NCBI GenBank assembly: GCA_045612485.1
Contig: JAZKZE010000100.1
Span: 1-7,764, forward strand
Source of the DNA: RGIG5327 sp045612485
Lineage (GTDB): Bacteria; Verrucomicrobiota; Lentisphaeria; Victivallales; UBA1829
DNA length: 7,764 bases
Direction of reading: 5' to 3'
Shown in pieces: positions 1 to 5,710 of this stretch. The notes under the pieces were generated by a model. It saw only the letters and a program-made list of their open reading frames with translations, did not search any database and was not told the DNA's origin. How positions within the stretch are numbered: the stretch's first letter is position 1; each line of letters starts with the position of its first letter. The position numbers were made by a program, and so were the translations under genes.

Positions 1-57
1 CAATAAAATAATATACAAACCTTTTTTCTCCTGTTTTTCCGTTATATGTGAACTGGT

Positions 58-1041
58 TTATTTTCTGTTTGCAAATATCTTTTCTGCAAAGTGACAACTG
101 CAGAAATGTTCCCCGTCACCGGTTTTGCGCATGGCAGGCTCCTGTTCCGAGCAGATCTTTTCCCTGTAGGGACATCTGGGATGAAAACGGCATCCGGAGG
201 GAGGGGACAGGGGAGAGGGAACATCACCTGCAAGAATACGTTTTATTCCCCTTTTTGCCGGATCAAGAACCGGTACGGACGCAAGAAGTGCAGCCGTATA
301 GGGGTGGCGGGGATTTCTGCACAACTCTTCCGCCGGACCGTATTCCATGACTTTTCCCAGATACATGACCATGATCCTGTTGCTGATATGCTCCACAACG
401 GCAAGGTCATGGGCGATGAAAAGGAAGGATACTTCCGTTTTCTGCCGTATGTCCTCCAGCAGATTCACGATCTGTGCCTGAACACTTACATCCAGGGCGG
501 AAACCGGTTCATCCGCTACAATAAAACGGGGATTTACCGCCAATGCCCTGGCTATTCCGATCCTCTGCCGCTGTCCGCCGCTGAATTCATGGGGGTACCG
601 CATGGCATGTTCTCTGTGCAATCCCACCATATCCAGAAGCTCCCCGATCTTTTCTTTGCGTTCTTCCCTGTTGAGTTTTGTATGCAGAAGAAGCGGTTCT
701 TCCAGTGTGGCATAAATACTTCTTTTCGGATTCAGGGATGCGTAGGGATCCTGAAAGATCATCTGGAAATCCTTCCGTCTTTTCCGCAGTTTTTCCCCTT
801 TGAGAGAACAGAGATCTTCCCCGTTCAGTAATATGGAACCTCCATTGGGTTCTTCCAGACGCAGAAGGACTTTTGCCAGAGTGCTTTTTCCGCAGCCGCT
901 TTCTCCCACAAGCCCCAGGATCTCTCCTTTTTCCAGAGTGAAACTCACCCCGTCAACTGCTTTTACAAACTTTTCCGGTGTGAAGAAACCGCCTCCCGCA
1001 GGATAGTATTTTTTCAAATCTTTTACTTCAAGAAGTGACAT
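58..1041 (-). CDS. Oligopeptide/dipeptide-type ABC transporter ATP-binding protein (OppF/DppF-like)
   Basis: This 327-residue protein has the full set of ABC ATPase motifs: Walker A GESGCGKST (46-54), Q-loop Q97 in FQDPYASLNP, signature FSGGQ (153-157), Walker B with D177-E178, D-loop SALD (181-184) and switch H211. Residues about 255-320 form the C-terminal oligopeptide-transporter extension, with C284 and C290 in GCRFHPRCP, C297, and C314/C316 near the end. In related Opp/Dpp ATPases such cysteines bind a 4Fe-4S cluster; that is inferred here. The length is normal for OppF/DppF. The protein should energise peptide (or nickel/sugar-like) import at the inner face of the membrane. The ATG is preceded by AAGGGA about 6 nt away, whose first bases overlap the upstream HD gene's stop; the 9-nt gap suggests translational coupling. 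No permease, binding protein or DppD partner lies in the window, so the transported substrate cannot be assigned. Confidence 0.95.
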   Translation of the reverse strand: MSLLEVKDLKKYYPAGGGFFTPEKFVKAVDGVSFTLEKGEILGLVGESGCGKSTLAKVLLRLEEPNGGSILLNGEDLCSLKGEKLRKRRKDFQMIFQDPYASLNPKRSIYATLEEPLLLHTKLNREERKEKIGELLDMVGLHREHAMRYPHEFSGGQRQRIGIARALAVNPRFIVADEPVSALDVSVQAQIVNLLEDIRQKTEVSFLFIAHDLAVVEHISNRIMVMYLGKVMEYGPAEELCRNPRHPYTAALLASVPVLDPAKRGIKRILAGDVPSPLSPPSGCRFHPRCPYREKICSEQEPAMRKTGDGEHFCSCHFAEKIFANRK

Positions 1042-1050
1042 GGCTTTCCC

Positions 1051-1893
1051 TTATTGATCTTTTCCTGCAAGTTTTTTCAGGTACTCTTCTGTTTTTGCTG
1101 TAAGAAGCGGCATTTTCGGGTGTGCCGGAAGAAATCCGGCAAAATCTTCAAAGAGTCTGTTTTCCAGAGCATATACCGCTGAAGACGCAAAATTCAAATC
1201 TGCCGGCCACTGGAAAACGGCGATCTTGAAATCATTGACACAGGCAATATCCCCGTAATTCACGCCTTTTCCCGCAAGGGCATCTTCCAGAACTTTTTCC
1301 GTACAGGAGGGTGTATCGGGGACAGAAAAAGTAATGTCCTCACTTCTTTCCCCTTCCGGTGTACGGAAAAAATCCAGTACCACCTTCAGTATGGAAAGTT
1401 TATCCGCATCTCTGACAAGTTTTGCAAACAAAAGTTCATCCTGCGGGTAATTTTCCGCAATGCTTTTTTTATTGTGCATCCTTACCGCGCGGCAGACTGT
1501 CTGCAAATCCTCTCCGGAAAGTTCTTCAAAAACAAACTCCCCCTCTTCCAGTATGTCTCCGCTTTTCTCTCCGTGATCGAAAGAATGGACATCCTGGAGT
1601 GTCCTGTGATCTCTGTACTGTTCAAAGCGGGAAAGATCATGCCCGAGACAGGTACAGTACCCGATGAATTTTTCTCTCTTCCCGCACCCTTTCCACAGGG
1701 GATCGTTTTCCATTATATATTCCCCGATGCGGCATACATCAAACGTATGATGGATCTTGCTGCGTACCACATAGGGGAGATCCTCCTCACCGCGGCAGCC
1801 GGGAAAGCGGGAATACGCAAAAGAGAGAAACGCTTCCTCATATTTCTGACGGGGACCTGAAGAAACAGGTCCCTCTTCCAGATAATGTTTCAT
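1051..1893 (-). CDS. HD-domain metal-dependent phosphohydrolase, substrate unknown
   Basis: This 280-residue cytoplasmic protein has no signal or membrane segment. It carries an HD-fold metal site: H48/H49 in KIHHTFDV, the HD doublet H85-D86 in GHDLSRFEQ, then H107 in FDHGEKSG, H140 in RMHNKKS, and D163 in RDADKL. The pattern H...HD(x)RFEQ...DHxxxG...HN...RDADKL is that of a widespread but poorly characterised HD hydrolase family in gut Bacteroidota and Firmicutes. The extra histidines suggest a two-metal centre. HD enzymes cleave phosphomonoesters, phosphodiesters or nucleotides; which one applies here cannot be read from the sequence. The start is supported by GAGGA ending 5 nt before the ATG. 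It lies 29 nt after rny and 9 nt before the ABC ATPase gene, clearly within the same operon, so a role linked to RNA or nucleotide turnover is possible but only inferred. The C-terminal part (about 190-280) was not recognised. Confidence 0.85.
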   Translation of the reverse strand: MKHYLEEGPVSSGPRQKYEEAFLSFAYSRFPGCRGEEDLPYVVRSKIHHTFDVCRIGEYIMENDPLWKGCGKREKFIGYCTCLGHDLSRFEQYRDHRTLQDVHSFDHGEKSGDILEEGEFVFEELSGEDLQTVCRAVRMHNKKSIAENYPQDELLFAKLVRDADKLSILKVVLDFFRTPEGERSEDITFSVPDTPSCTEKVLEDALAGKGVNYGDIACVNDFKIAVFQWPADLNFASSAVYALENRLFEDFAGFLPAHPKMPLLTAKTEEYLKKLAGKDQ

Positions 1894-1909
1894 ATTGTCC
1901 TCGGAAACA

Positions 1910-1938
1910 GGAATATGCCTTTTTATTTGGCATATTCC
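1910..1938 (-). repeat. Perfect 10-bp inverted repeat straddling the rny stop codon
   Basis: The arms GGAATATGCC (1910-1919) and GGCATATTCC (1929-1938) are exact reverse complements separated by a 9-nt loop. The right arm encodes the last residues of RNase Y, the TAA stop lies in the loop, and the left arm is in the 29-nt gap just before the Shine-Dalgarno of the HD gene. In the mRNA this gives a hairpin between two cistrons. There is no T-run after it on the minus strand, so it is not a classical terminator. It could be an mRNA-processing or stability element, or a control of the downstream cistron's translation. Confidence 0.7.
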
Positions 1939-3473
1939 ACAGCACGGGTTTCACGGATGATGGTCACTTTGATCTGACCGGGATAATTCATCTCCTTTTC
2001 GATCCGGTTGCAAATATCCCTGCTCAACAGCTGTGCCTTTGCTTCCGTGATCTTTTCCGGCTGGACAACCACACGCACTTCTCTGCCCGCCTGAAGGGCA
2101 AAACTGGATTCCACTCCGTCAAAATCATTGGCAATGGCTTCAAGCTGTTCCAGACGTTTGAGATAGAGTTCTGTGGTTTCACTTCTTGCACCGGGCCGGG
2201 ATGCACTCAAAGCATCGCAGGCATTGGCAAGGAATGCATATACCGATGTGCCTTCCACCTCTTCATGGTGGGCGGCAACAGCATTGATCACATCTTTATT
2301 TTCCCCGTATTTCCGCAGCAGATCCGCACCGATGGAGGCATGTGTACCTTCGATCTCATGGTCAACAGCCTTTCCAATATCGTGGAAAAGCCCGATCCTG
2401 CGTGCCTTTCTTTCATCCAATCCCAGTTCAGCGGCAATGGTTCCCATGAAGGCGGCAGTTTCGATAGAGTGCATCAGCACGTTCTGGGAGAAACTGAAAC
2501 GGAATTTCAATCTGCCAAGAAGGGAGATCAACTGTTTGGGTACGCCCTGAAGACCGGTTTCCAGAACAGCCTTTTCCCCGGCTTCAAAGACTTCATCATC
2601 AATTTCCTTGCGGATCTTTTTGATCAACTCTTCAATGCGGGTGGGATGGATCCTTCCATCAGCAATAAGTTTTTCCAGAAGACGGCGGGCAACTTCCTTG
2701 CGGATTGGGTCAAAGCAGGAAATAACAACCGCTTCCGGTGTATCGTCGATAAGAATACTTACGCCGGTAACTGCTTCCAATGCACGGATATTCCGTCCTT
2801 CCCTCCCGATGATACGTCCTTTCATTTCATCGCCGGGAAGGGGGATGGTTGCTGTTGTACGTTCATAAGTGCAATCCCCTGCATACCGCTGAATAGCATG
2901 GACGATCAGCTGCTGGGATTCCCGTTCCGCCTTCTGACGGCACTCTTCCACGATGTCTCTTACCAGAAGTCCGCACTCATTTTCCACTTCGCCCCGGAGT
3001 TTTTCCAGAAGAAGATTTTTGGCACTTTCATGATCCAGTTCCGTAATACGTTCCAGTTCCGTGATCTGTCTGGAAATGGCATTTTTGAGTTCCTCATCCC
3101 GTTTCTGTAATTTTTCCCGCATAAGATCTGCTTCGTGGTCTTTCTTTTCCACGTTTTTCATCTTTGCTTCGTAGGAATCCATCTTTCTGTCCAGATTTTC
3201 CTCTTTCTGGGCAAGACGTTTTTCGGAAGATTGGATCTCTTTACGGCGTTCTTTCATCTCATTTTCAAATTCTTCCTTGATCTTGAGAACATCACTTTTG
3301 GCTGTGACTCTTGCTTCACGCAGGAATCTTTCCGCTTCCCGTTCCGCATCTTCCACTCTTCTTGCGGCAACATTCAGGGATTTGGAACCCACCACTTTCA
3401 ACAATACAAGGTAAATAATGACTGTGAGCGCAATACCTGCACCCAGTCCGGAAAAAGCATAGATCCAGTTCAT
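1923..3473 (-). CDS. rny: Ribonuclease Y, membrane-anchored endoribonuclease
   Basis: RNase Y cleaves single-stranded RNA to start mRNA decay while tethered to the cytoplasmic membrane. All family parts are present in 516 residues, the usual length: an N-terminal membrane helix (about 4-28), a long charged coiled coil (about 35-190), a KH RNA-binding domain with GRIIGREGRN (219-228), and an HD catalytic domain with H335 in LMHSIE, H364-D365 in FHDIGK, H402-H403 and D420 in NACDALSASRPGAR. The C-terminal domain ends in the typical VTIIRETRAVEYAK. The ATG has a strong AAAGGAG 7 nt upstream and overlaps the TGA of fau as ATGA, so the two are translationally coupled. Adjacency of the cyclo-ligase gene and rny also occurs in other bacteria, for example many delta-proteobacteria. 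The next gene downstream is another HD-fold hydrolase. Confidence 0.97.
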   Translation of the reverse strand: MNWIYAFSGLGAGIALTVIIYLVLLKVVGSKSLNVAARRVEDAEREAERFLREARVTAKSDVLKIKEEFENEMKERRKEIQSSEKRLAQKEENLDRKMDSYEAKMKNVEKKDHEADLMREKLQKRDEELKNAISRQITELERITELDHESAKNLLLEKLRGEVENECGLLVRDIVEECRQKAERESQQLIVHAIQRYAGDCTYERTTATIPLPGDEMKGRIIGREGRNIRALEAVTGVSILIDDTPEAVVISCFDPIRKEVARRLLEKLIADGRIHPTRIEELIKKIRKEIDDEVFEAGEKAVLETGLQGVPKQLISLLGRLKFRFSFSQNVLMHSIETAAFMGTIAAELGLDERKARRIGLFHDIGKAVDHEIEGTHASIGADLLRKYGENKDVINAVAAHHEEVEGTSVYAFLANACDALSASRPGARSETTELYLKRLEQLEAIANDFDGVESSFALQAGREVRVVVQPEKITEAKAQLLSRDICNRIEKEMNYPGQIKVTIIRETRAVEYAK

Positions 3474-4147
3474 ATTTTTTCTCCTTTCACTGATTCATTC
3501 CCATCTTTTCCATAATTATCTGCAGGTGAAACAAGTGTATTTGTTTTTCCGGTACACCTTCCGGCGCAATTGTTGTTCCGGTACACCCGCTTTTCCGTTA
3601 CAACAAGATCAAGGAGTCTGTCATGCTCCTCAAGGGGGACTTGTTCACATTTCTGACATTCATAAAAAACTCCGATGGAAGTTCCTCTCAATGAACCAAG
3701 CATCCTGTCATAGATCCCTTTTCCCCTGCCCAGTCTGCCGCAATTCTCATCAAAGGCGACTCCCGGTACAAGAAACAGGGCATCTTTCAGTATCTCCGCA
3801 GGGACTCTTTCCGCATCTTTTCCGGGTTCGGGAATATTCCATTTGCCCGGGACAAGGTGAAAAGAGGCATCCACGTATGCCATTTCATATTCAGAATCAC
3901 TGATCCATCTGGGAAGACATACCTTCTTCCCGTTTTGTACAGCTTTTTCAAGAAACTGTCTGAGATCCGGTTCTGTTCCGTCTGTGGCATACGCCGCGAT
4001 CAGTGAACAGTCTTCTTTATCAGTCAGTTCCGGAAGGAAACGGCAAATGGCTTCATCAAAACTTTTCCGGTCTTCTGCGGACAGACTTTTCCTCAGAAGT
4101 CGTTTTTCCCGCCTCAAACCTTTTTTTACATTGAGTTTTTCTTCCAT
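3470..4147 (-). CDS. fau: 5-formyltetrahydrofolate cyclo-ligase (methenyl-THF synthetase)
   Basis: This enzyme uses ATP to turn 5-formyl-THF into 5,10-methenyl-THF, returning the stored folate to the one-carbon pool. Numbered from the chosen ATG, it shows the basic N-terminus KKGLRREKRLLRKSLS, a conserved YATDGTEPDL segment, the ATP/folate loop GRLGRGKGIYDRML (137-150), and the terminal VPLEEHDRLLDLVVTE block (about 170-185). The ATG at 4147 is preferred because GAGG lies 5 nt upstream and the family N-terminus starts there; an in-frame TTG at 4219 would place the start inside the upstream terminator's T-run. The 225-residue product is longer than the usual 180-200: after RVYR (about residue 190) comes a 35-residue, low-complexity polar tail that does not look like the family, apparently created by a 29-nt duplication. 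The gene overlaps rny by 4 nt and follows a candidate 6S-like RNA gene. Confidence 0.93.
   Translation of the reverse strand: MEEKLNVKKGLRREKRLLRKSLSAEDRKSFDEAICRFLPELTDKEDCSLIAAYATDGTEPDLRQFLEKAVQNGKKVCLPRWISDSEYEMAYVDASFHLVPGKWNIPEPGKDAERVPAEILKDALFLVPGVAFDENCGRLGRGKGIYDRMLGSLRGTSIGVFYECQKCEQVPLEEHDRLLDLVVTEKRVYRNNNCAGRCTGKTNTLVSPADNYGKDGNESVKGEKI
3537..3586 (-). repeat. Imperfect 21-nt tandem repeat, period 29 nt, in the 3' end of fau
   Basis: On the minus strand GTGTACCGGAA begins at 3586 and again at 3557. Over 21 nt (3586-3566 against 3557-3537) I count 18 identities, and the identical core GGTGTACCGGAA is 12 nt. The period of 29 nt is not a multiple of three, so the second copy is read in a different frame from the first. 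The first copy encodes VYRNNN, at the point where the family-conserved part of the cyclo-ligase ends. Confidence 0.75.
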
Positions 4148-4190
4148 TTCCGCCTCATCAAAGGGGGTCAGAAACTTACAAATTGCCGGT

Positions 4191-4219
4191 TTTATATATG
4201 TTTTGCCCGAAAAAAACAA
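4191..4219 (-). promoter_or_regulatory. Possible fau promoter just after the terminator
   Basis: On the minus strand TTGTTT (4219-4214) is followed after 17 nt by TATAAA (4196-4191), about 44 nt before the fau start codon. The -10 matches the sigma70 consensus in 5 of 6 positions, the -35 in only 3 of 6. The -35 lies inside the T-run of the preceding terminator. It would let the fau-rny-HD-ABC operon be transcribed independently of the upstream RNA gene; the alternative is partial read-through. This rests on consensus matching only. Confidence 0.35.
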
Positions 4220-4260
4220 AAAGAAACACCGGGATACCCTTCAGAGTTCCCGCTGTTTCT
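4210..4260 (-). terminator. Strong intrinsic terminator between the RNA gene and fau
   Basis: On the minus strand AGAAACAGCGGGA (4260-4248) pairs with TCCCGGTGTTTCT (4234-4222): 13 positions with a single G-G mismatch, around a 13-nt loop. It is followed directly by TTTT-G-TTTTTTT (4221-4210). This is a textbook rho-independent terminator. It lies about 60 nt upstream of the fau start, so it ends a separate upstream transcript, and read-through or a new promoter must supply fau. Confidence 0.88.
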
Positions 4261-4321
4261 CTTTACTGTTCTGCTTCAGGTTCATGATTATCATATATTT
4301 CCGGCAGCTGTATGCCCCGAT

Positions 4322-4522
4322 GCAGACATGTTTTTTCAGTTGTTTCCCACGATCCGGTCCCCTCATGGCACGGGACTTTCCGGCAGAGTATACAGATACT
4401 CTCTCCGCCTCCATACCTTCCGCAGCGTATATAAACAACTTTCTTCCGCAGGAAAAGGTACTTCCCGGTCTGAATATAACCGATCGCAGTATATACGGAA
4501 AACGCACATCTGCTCAAAAAGT
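4322..4522 (-). ncRNA. ssrS: Candidate 6S-like structured RNA upstream of fau
   Basis: On the minus strand a segment of about 190 nt folds back on itself. Closing stem: GCAGATGTG (4513-4505) pairs with CATGTCTGC (4330-4322; two G-U), then after a 2x2 loop TTTTC (4502-4498) pairs with GAAAA (4337-4333), then GT/AC. A bubble of about 9 by 10 nt follows. Next, GATC-GGT (4485-4479) pairs with ACC-G-GATC (4358-4351, one bulged G), and CGGGA (4467-4463) pairs with TCCCG (4375-4371). The top holds two hairpins: 4460-4414, and 4407-4381 with the perfect arms AGAGTAT/ATACTCT. A TATAAT box lies just upstream and an intrinsic terminator about 60 nt downstream. Rod shape, bubble, length near 190 nt and position directly before fau all match 6S RNA (ssrS-ygfA order in Proteobacteria), the RNA that binds the sigma70 holoenzyme. 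The forked top is atypical. Open frames here have no Shine-Dalgarno and no recognisable family. The RNA call is firmer than the 6S identity. Confidence 0.5.
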
Positions 4523-4528
4523 TCACAA

Positions 4529-4534
4529 ATTATA
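4529..4534 (-). promoter_or_regulatory. TATAAT -10 box for the candidate RNA gene
   Basis: A perfect TATAAT on the minus strand lies within an AT stretch, placing a start site near 4522, about 9 nt before the closing stem of the candidate RNA. At 17-nt spacing the -35 hexamer would be AGATGA (4557-4552), a poor match. The A/T-tract-rich DNA further upstream (about 4561-4660) could help as an UP-like element; that is inference. Confidence 0.45.
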
Positions 4535-4785
4535 ATATATTAACGCCGGGATCATCTTTCTTGAAAATTTTTCTGAAAAAGAAAATCCAGACCCTCGCCA
4601 TAAAAATAACTCTCTTTTTAAAAAATAAAAGTCCAGTTTTAAAAAAATATTTAAAATAATCACTGAAAAAGTATTTTCCGGAGTAAAATCCGGAAAAAAT
4701 CAGGCAGATGGCTGAATATGCGGAGGGCAAAAGGATGCTCCGGTTATGAAGGCGGAGCGGCAGGATGGAGTTGGAACGGCTCCGG
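4535..4785. other. Gene-free stretch between the pgi-SGNH unit and the RNA gene
   Basis: I see no supportable gene here. About 4561-4670 is very AT-rich with repeated A- and T-runs. About 4700-4785 is more GC-rich and contains a weak inverted repeat, GCTCCG (4737-4742) with CGGAGC (4753-4758). Short open frames on both strands have no ribosome-binding site or recognisable sequence; a Phe/Lys-rich one on the minus strand (4730-4530) would start at TTG and simply reflects the AT bias. Confidence 0.6.
4674..4697. repeat. Perfect 9-bp inverted repeat
   Basis: TTTTCCGGA (4674-4682) and TCCGGAAAA (4689-4697) are exact reverse complements with a 6-nt GTAAAA loop. It sits at the border between the AT-rich and GC-richer parts of the gap. 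Neither strand has a clean T-run directly after it, so it is not a convincing terminator; an operator-like dyad or a decayed terminator is possible. Confidence 0.5.
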
Positions 4786-4860
4786 AAAAACGGGAATACC
4801 GGGATAAAATGCCCGGAAGTCAGTGCCGGGCAGTCATTGCAGGATTCCGGTATTCCCGTT
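4786..4860 (-). terminator. Nested-hairpin terminator of the pgi-SGNH unit
   Basis: The 14-bp perfect arms AACGGGAATACCGG (4789-4802) and CCGGTATTCCCGTT (4847-4860) enclose a second perfect hairpin, TGCCCGG (4810-4816) with CCGGGCA (4826-4832) around a 9-nt loop. On the minus strand the outer arm runs into TTTTT (4790-4786). It begins 4 nt after the TAA of the esterase gene. The T-run and position make it an intrinsic terminator, though the two-tier structure is larger than usual. Confidence 0.8.
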
Positions 4861-4864
4861 CCTC

Positions 4865-5686
4865 TTATTTTACATATTTTTTCACATACTTCATAATGGA
4901 ATCCGTCCAGATCTGATACCCCTCTTCCCCGGGGTGGAGCAGATCCCGCATCATGCTCCGTTGCAGATAACCGCCGGGACTGAGCATATAATAGCCGATA
5001 TCCTCATAAAACACATTTTTATTATCGGCATAAGTGGAAATGATCGCATTGGTACGGGCGATAAGAAGCCGCAGTGGATGTGCCGGATCCCCCTCTCTGG
5101 GGAAGATCCCGTACAGAAGGATCTTTGCTTCCGGATACCGTTTCCGCAGGCTGTCTTTGATCATTCCGATGGCTTTTGCCACGGCTTCCGGAGAATAGCT
5201 TCTGCTCAGATTGTTGGTACCGATCATCATAACCACAAGCTGAGGTTTGATATGATCCAGAATACCGCTTTTTTCCACGAACCACAACGTATATTCTGTC
5301 CGGTCGCCGTTGCAACCCAGATTCAGTGTATTACAGGGTGCAAAATTCTTTTCAAAAAGTTTTTTGCCGGCTCTTTCCCAGCCGTGGGTGATGGAATCCC
5401 CCAGGAAAAGGATTTTGATTTTTTCTTTCTGCGATTTTGCCTGCGCCATTTTTTCAGCAATACGTTTATTATGGTGACTGCTGCCTTTGGTGGGGATTGT
5501 GGCTCTTTTCATAAATCCGGGATCTTTTTTCAGATTTGCCAGAACCTTTTTAAAGGAGGCTTCCGCCTTTTTTGCATTGGCCTCTCTCTGCTCCTGTGTG
5601 AGAGGAGCAGGATTTTTCTTCTGAACGGGAGCAGCCATAAGGCTTATGGAAAAAATACATCCCATAGCGATTGAAAAGAGTTTCAT
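4865..5686 (-). CDS. Exported SGNH/GDSL-family esterase or lipase
   Basis: This 273-residue hydrolase starts with a Sec signal peptide: MK, a hydrophobic core to about residue 17, and probable cleavage after A18 or A19 (LMAAP). A charged, helix-prone Lys/Ala/Glu linker (about 22-90) precedes the SGNH domain. The four blocks are clear: GDSIT (96-100, nucleophile S98), G124 in LNLGCNGDR, GTNN (156-159), and DLLH (248-251, giving D248 and H251 of the triad). The layout resembles PAF-acetylhydrolase-like GDSL esterases; likely substrates are acyl or acetyl esters on lipids or polysaccharides outside the cytoplasm, but none can be assigned. The protein lacks a lipobox: C10 lies within the signal core. 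The ATG follows AGGA 7 nt upstream and lies 24 nt after the pgi stop, so the two genes are probably co-transcribed, and a large hairpin terminator follows. Confidence 0.9.
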   Translation of the reverse strand: MKLFSIAMGCIFSISLMAAPVQKKNPAPLTQEQREANAKKAEASFKKVLANLKKDPGFMKRATIPTKGSSHHNKRIAEKMAQAKSQKEKIKILFLGDSITHGWERAGKKLFEKNFAPCNTLNLGCNGDRTEYTLWFVEKSGILDHIKPQLVVMMIGTNNLSRSYSPEAVAKAIGMIKDSLRKRYPEAKILLYGIFPREGDPAHPLRLLIARTNAIISTYADNKNVFYEDIGYYMLSPGGYLQRSMMRDLLHPGEEGYQIWTDSIMKYVKKYVK

Positions 5687-5710
5687 AACCTTTCCTTTCC
5701 TGTCTTGATT

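Noticed and set aside
91..3110. Several plus-strand frames opposite the ABC ATPase, HD and rny genes
   Set aside because: All are shadows of well-recognised minus-strand genes.
4148..4219. N-terminal extension of the cyclo-ligase from a TTG at 4219
   Set aside because: It would start inside the terminator T-run without a ribosome-binding site; the ATG at 4147 has GAGG at proper distance and begins the family N-terminus.
4322..4522. RNase P RNA, tmRNA or SRP RNA as the identity of the structured RNA
   Set aside because: A GGAAAGTCC match recalls RNase P conserved region I, but the other conserved RNase P blocks are missing. There is no tRNA-like end or tag frame for tmRNA, and no GGAAG-type SRP tetraloop helix in the right setting.
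4241..4526. Two overlapping minus-strand open frames of 87-88 codons, one with a Cys-rich middle (CILCRKVPC)
   Set aside because: Neither has a Shine-Dalgarno, one starts at a GTG lying right behind the TATAAT box, and both lie over a strongly self-complementary region; a structured RNA explains the stretch better.
4530..4730. Minus-strand 66-codon Phe/Lys-rich frame resembling a membrane peptide
   Set aside because: It starts at TTG with no ribosome-binding site, and its composition simply follows the AT-rich DNA; its stop overlaps the -10 box of the RNA gene.
4789..4860. Integron attC site
   Set aside because: The palindrome lacks the RYYYAAC and GTTRRRY core sites in the right orientation and there is no integron context; it ends in a T-run directly after a gene.
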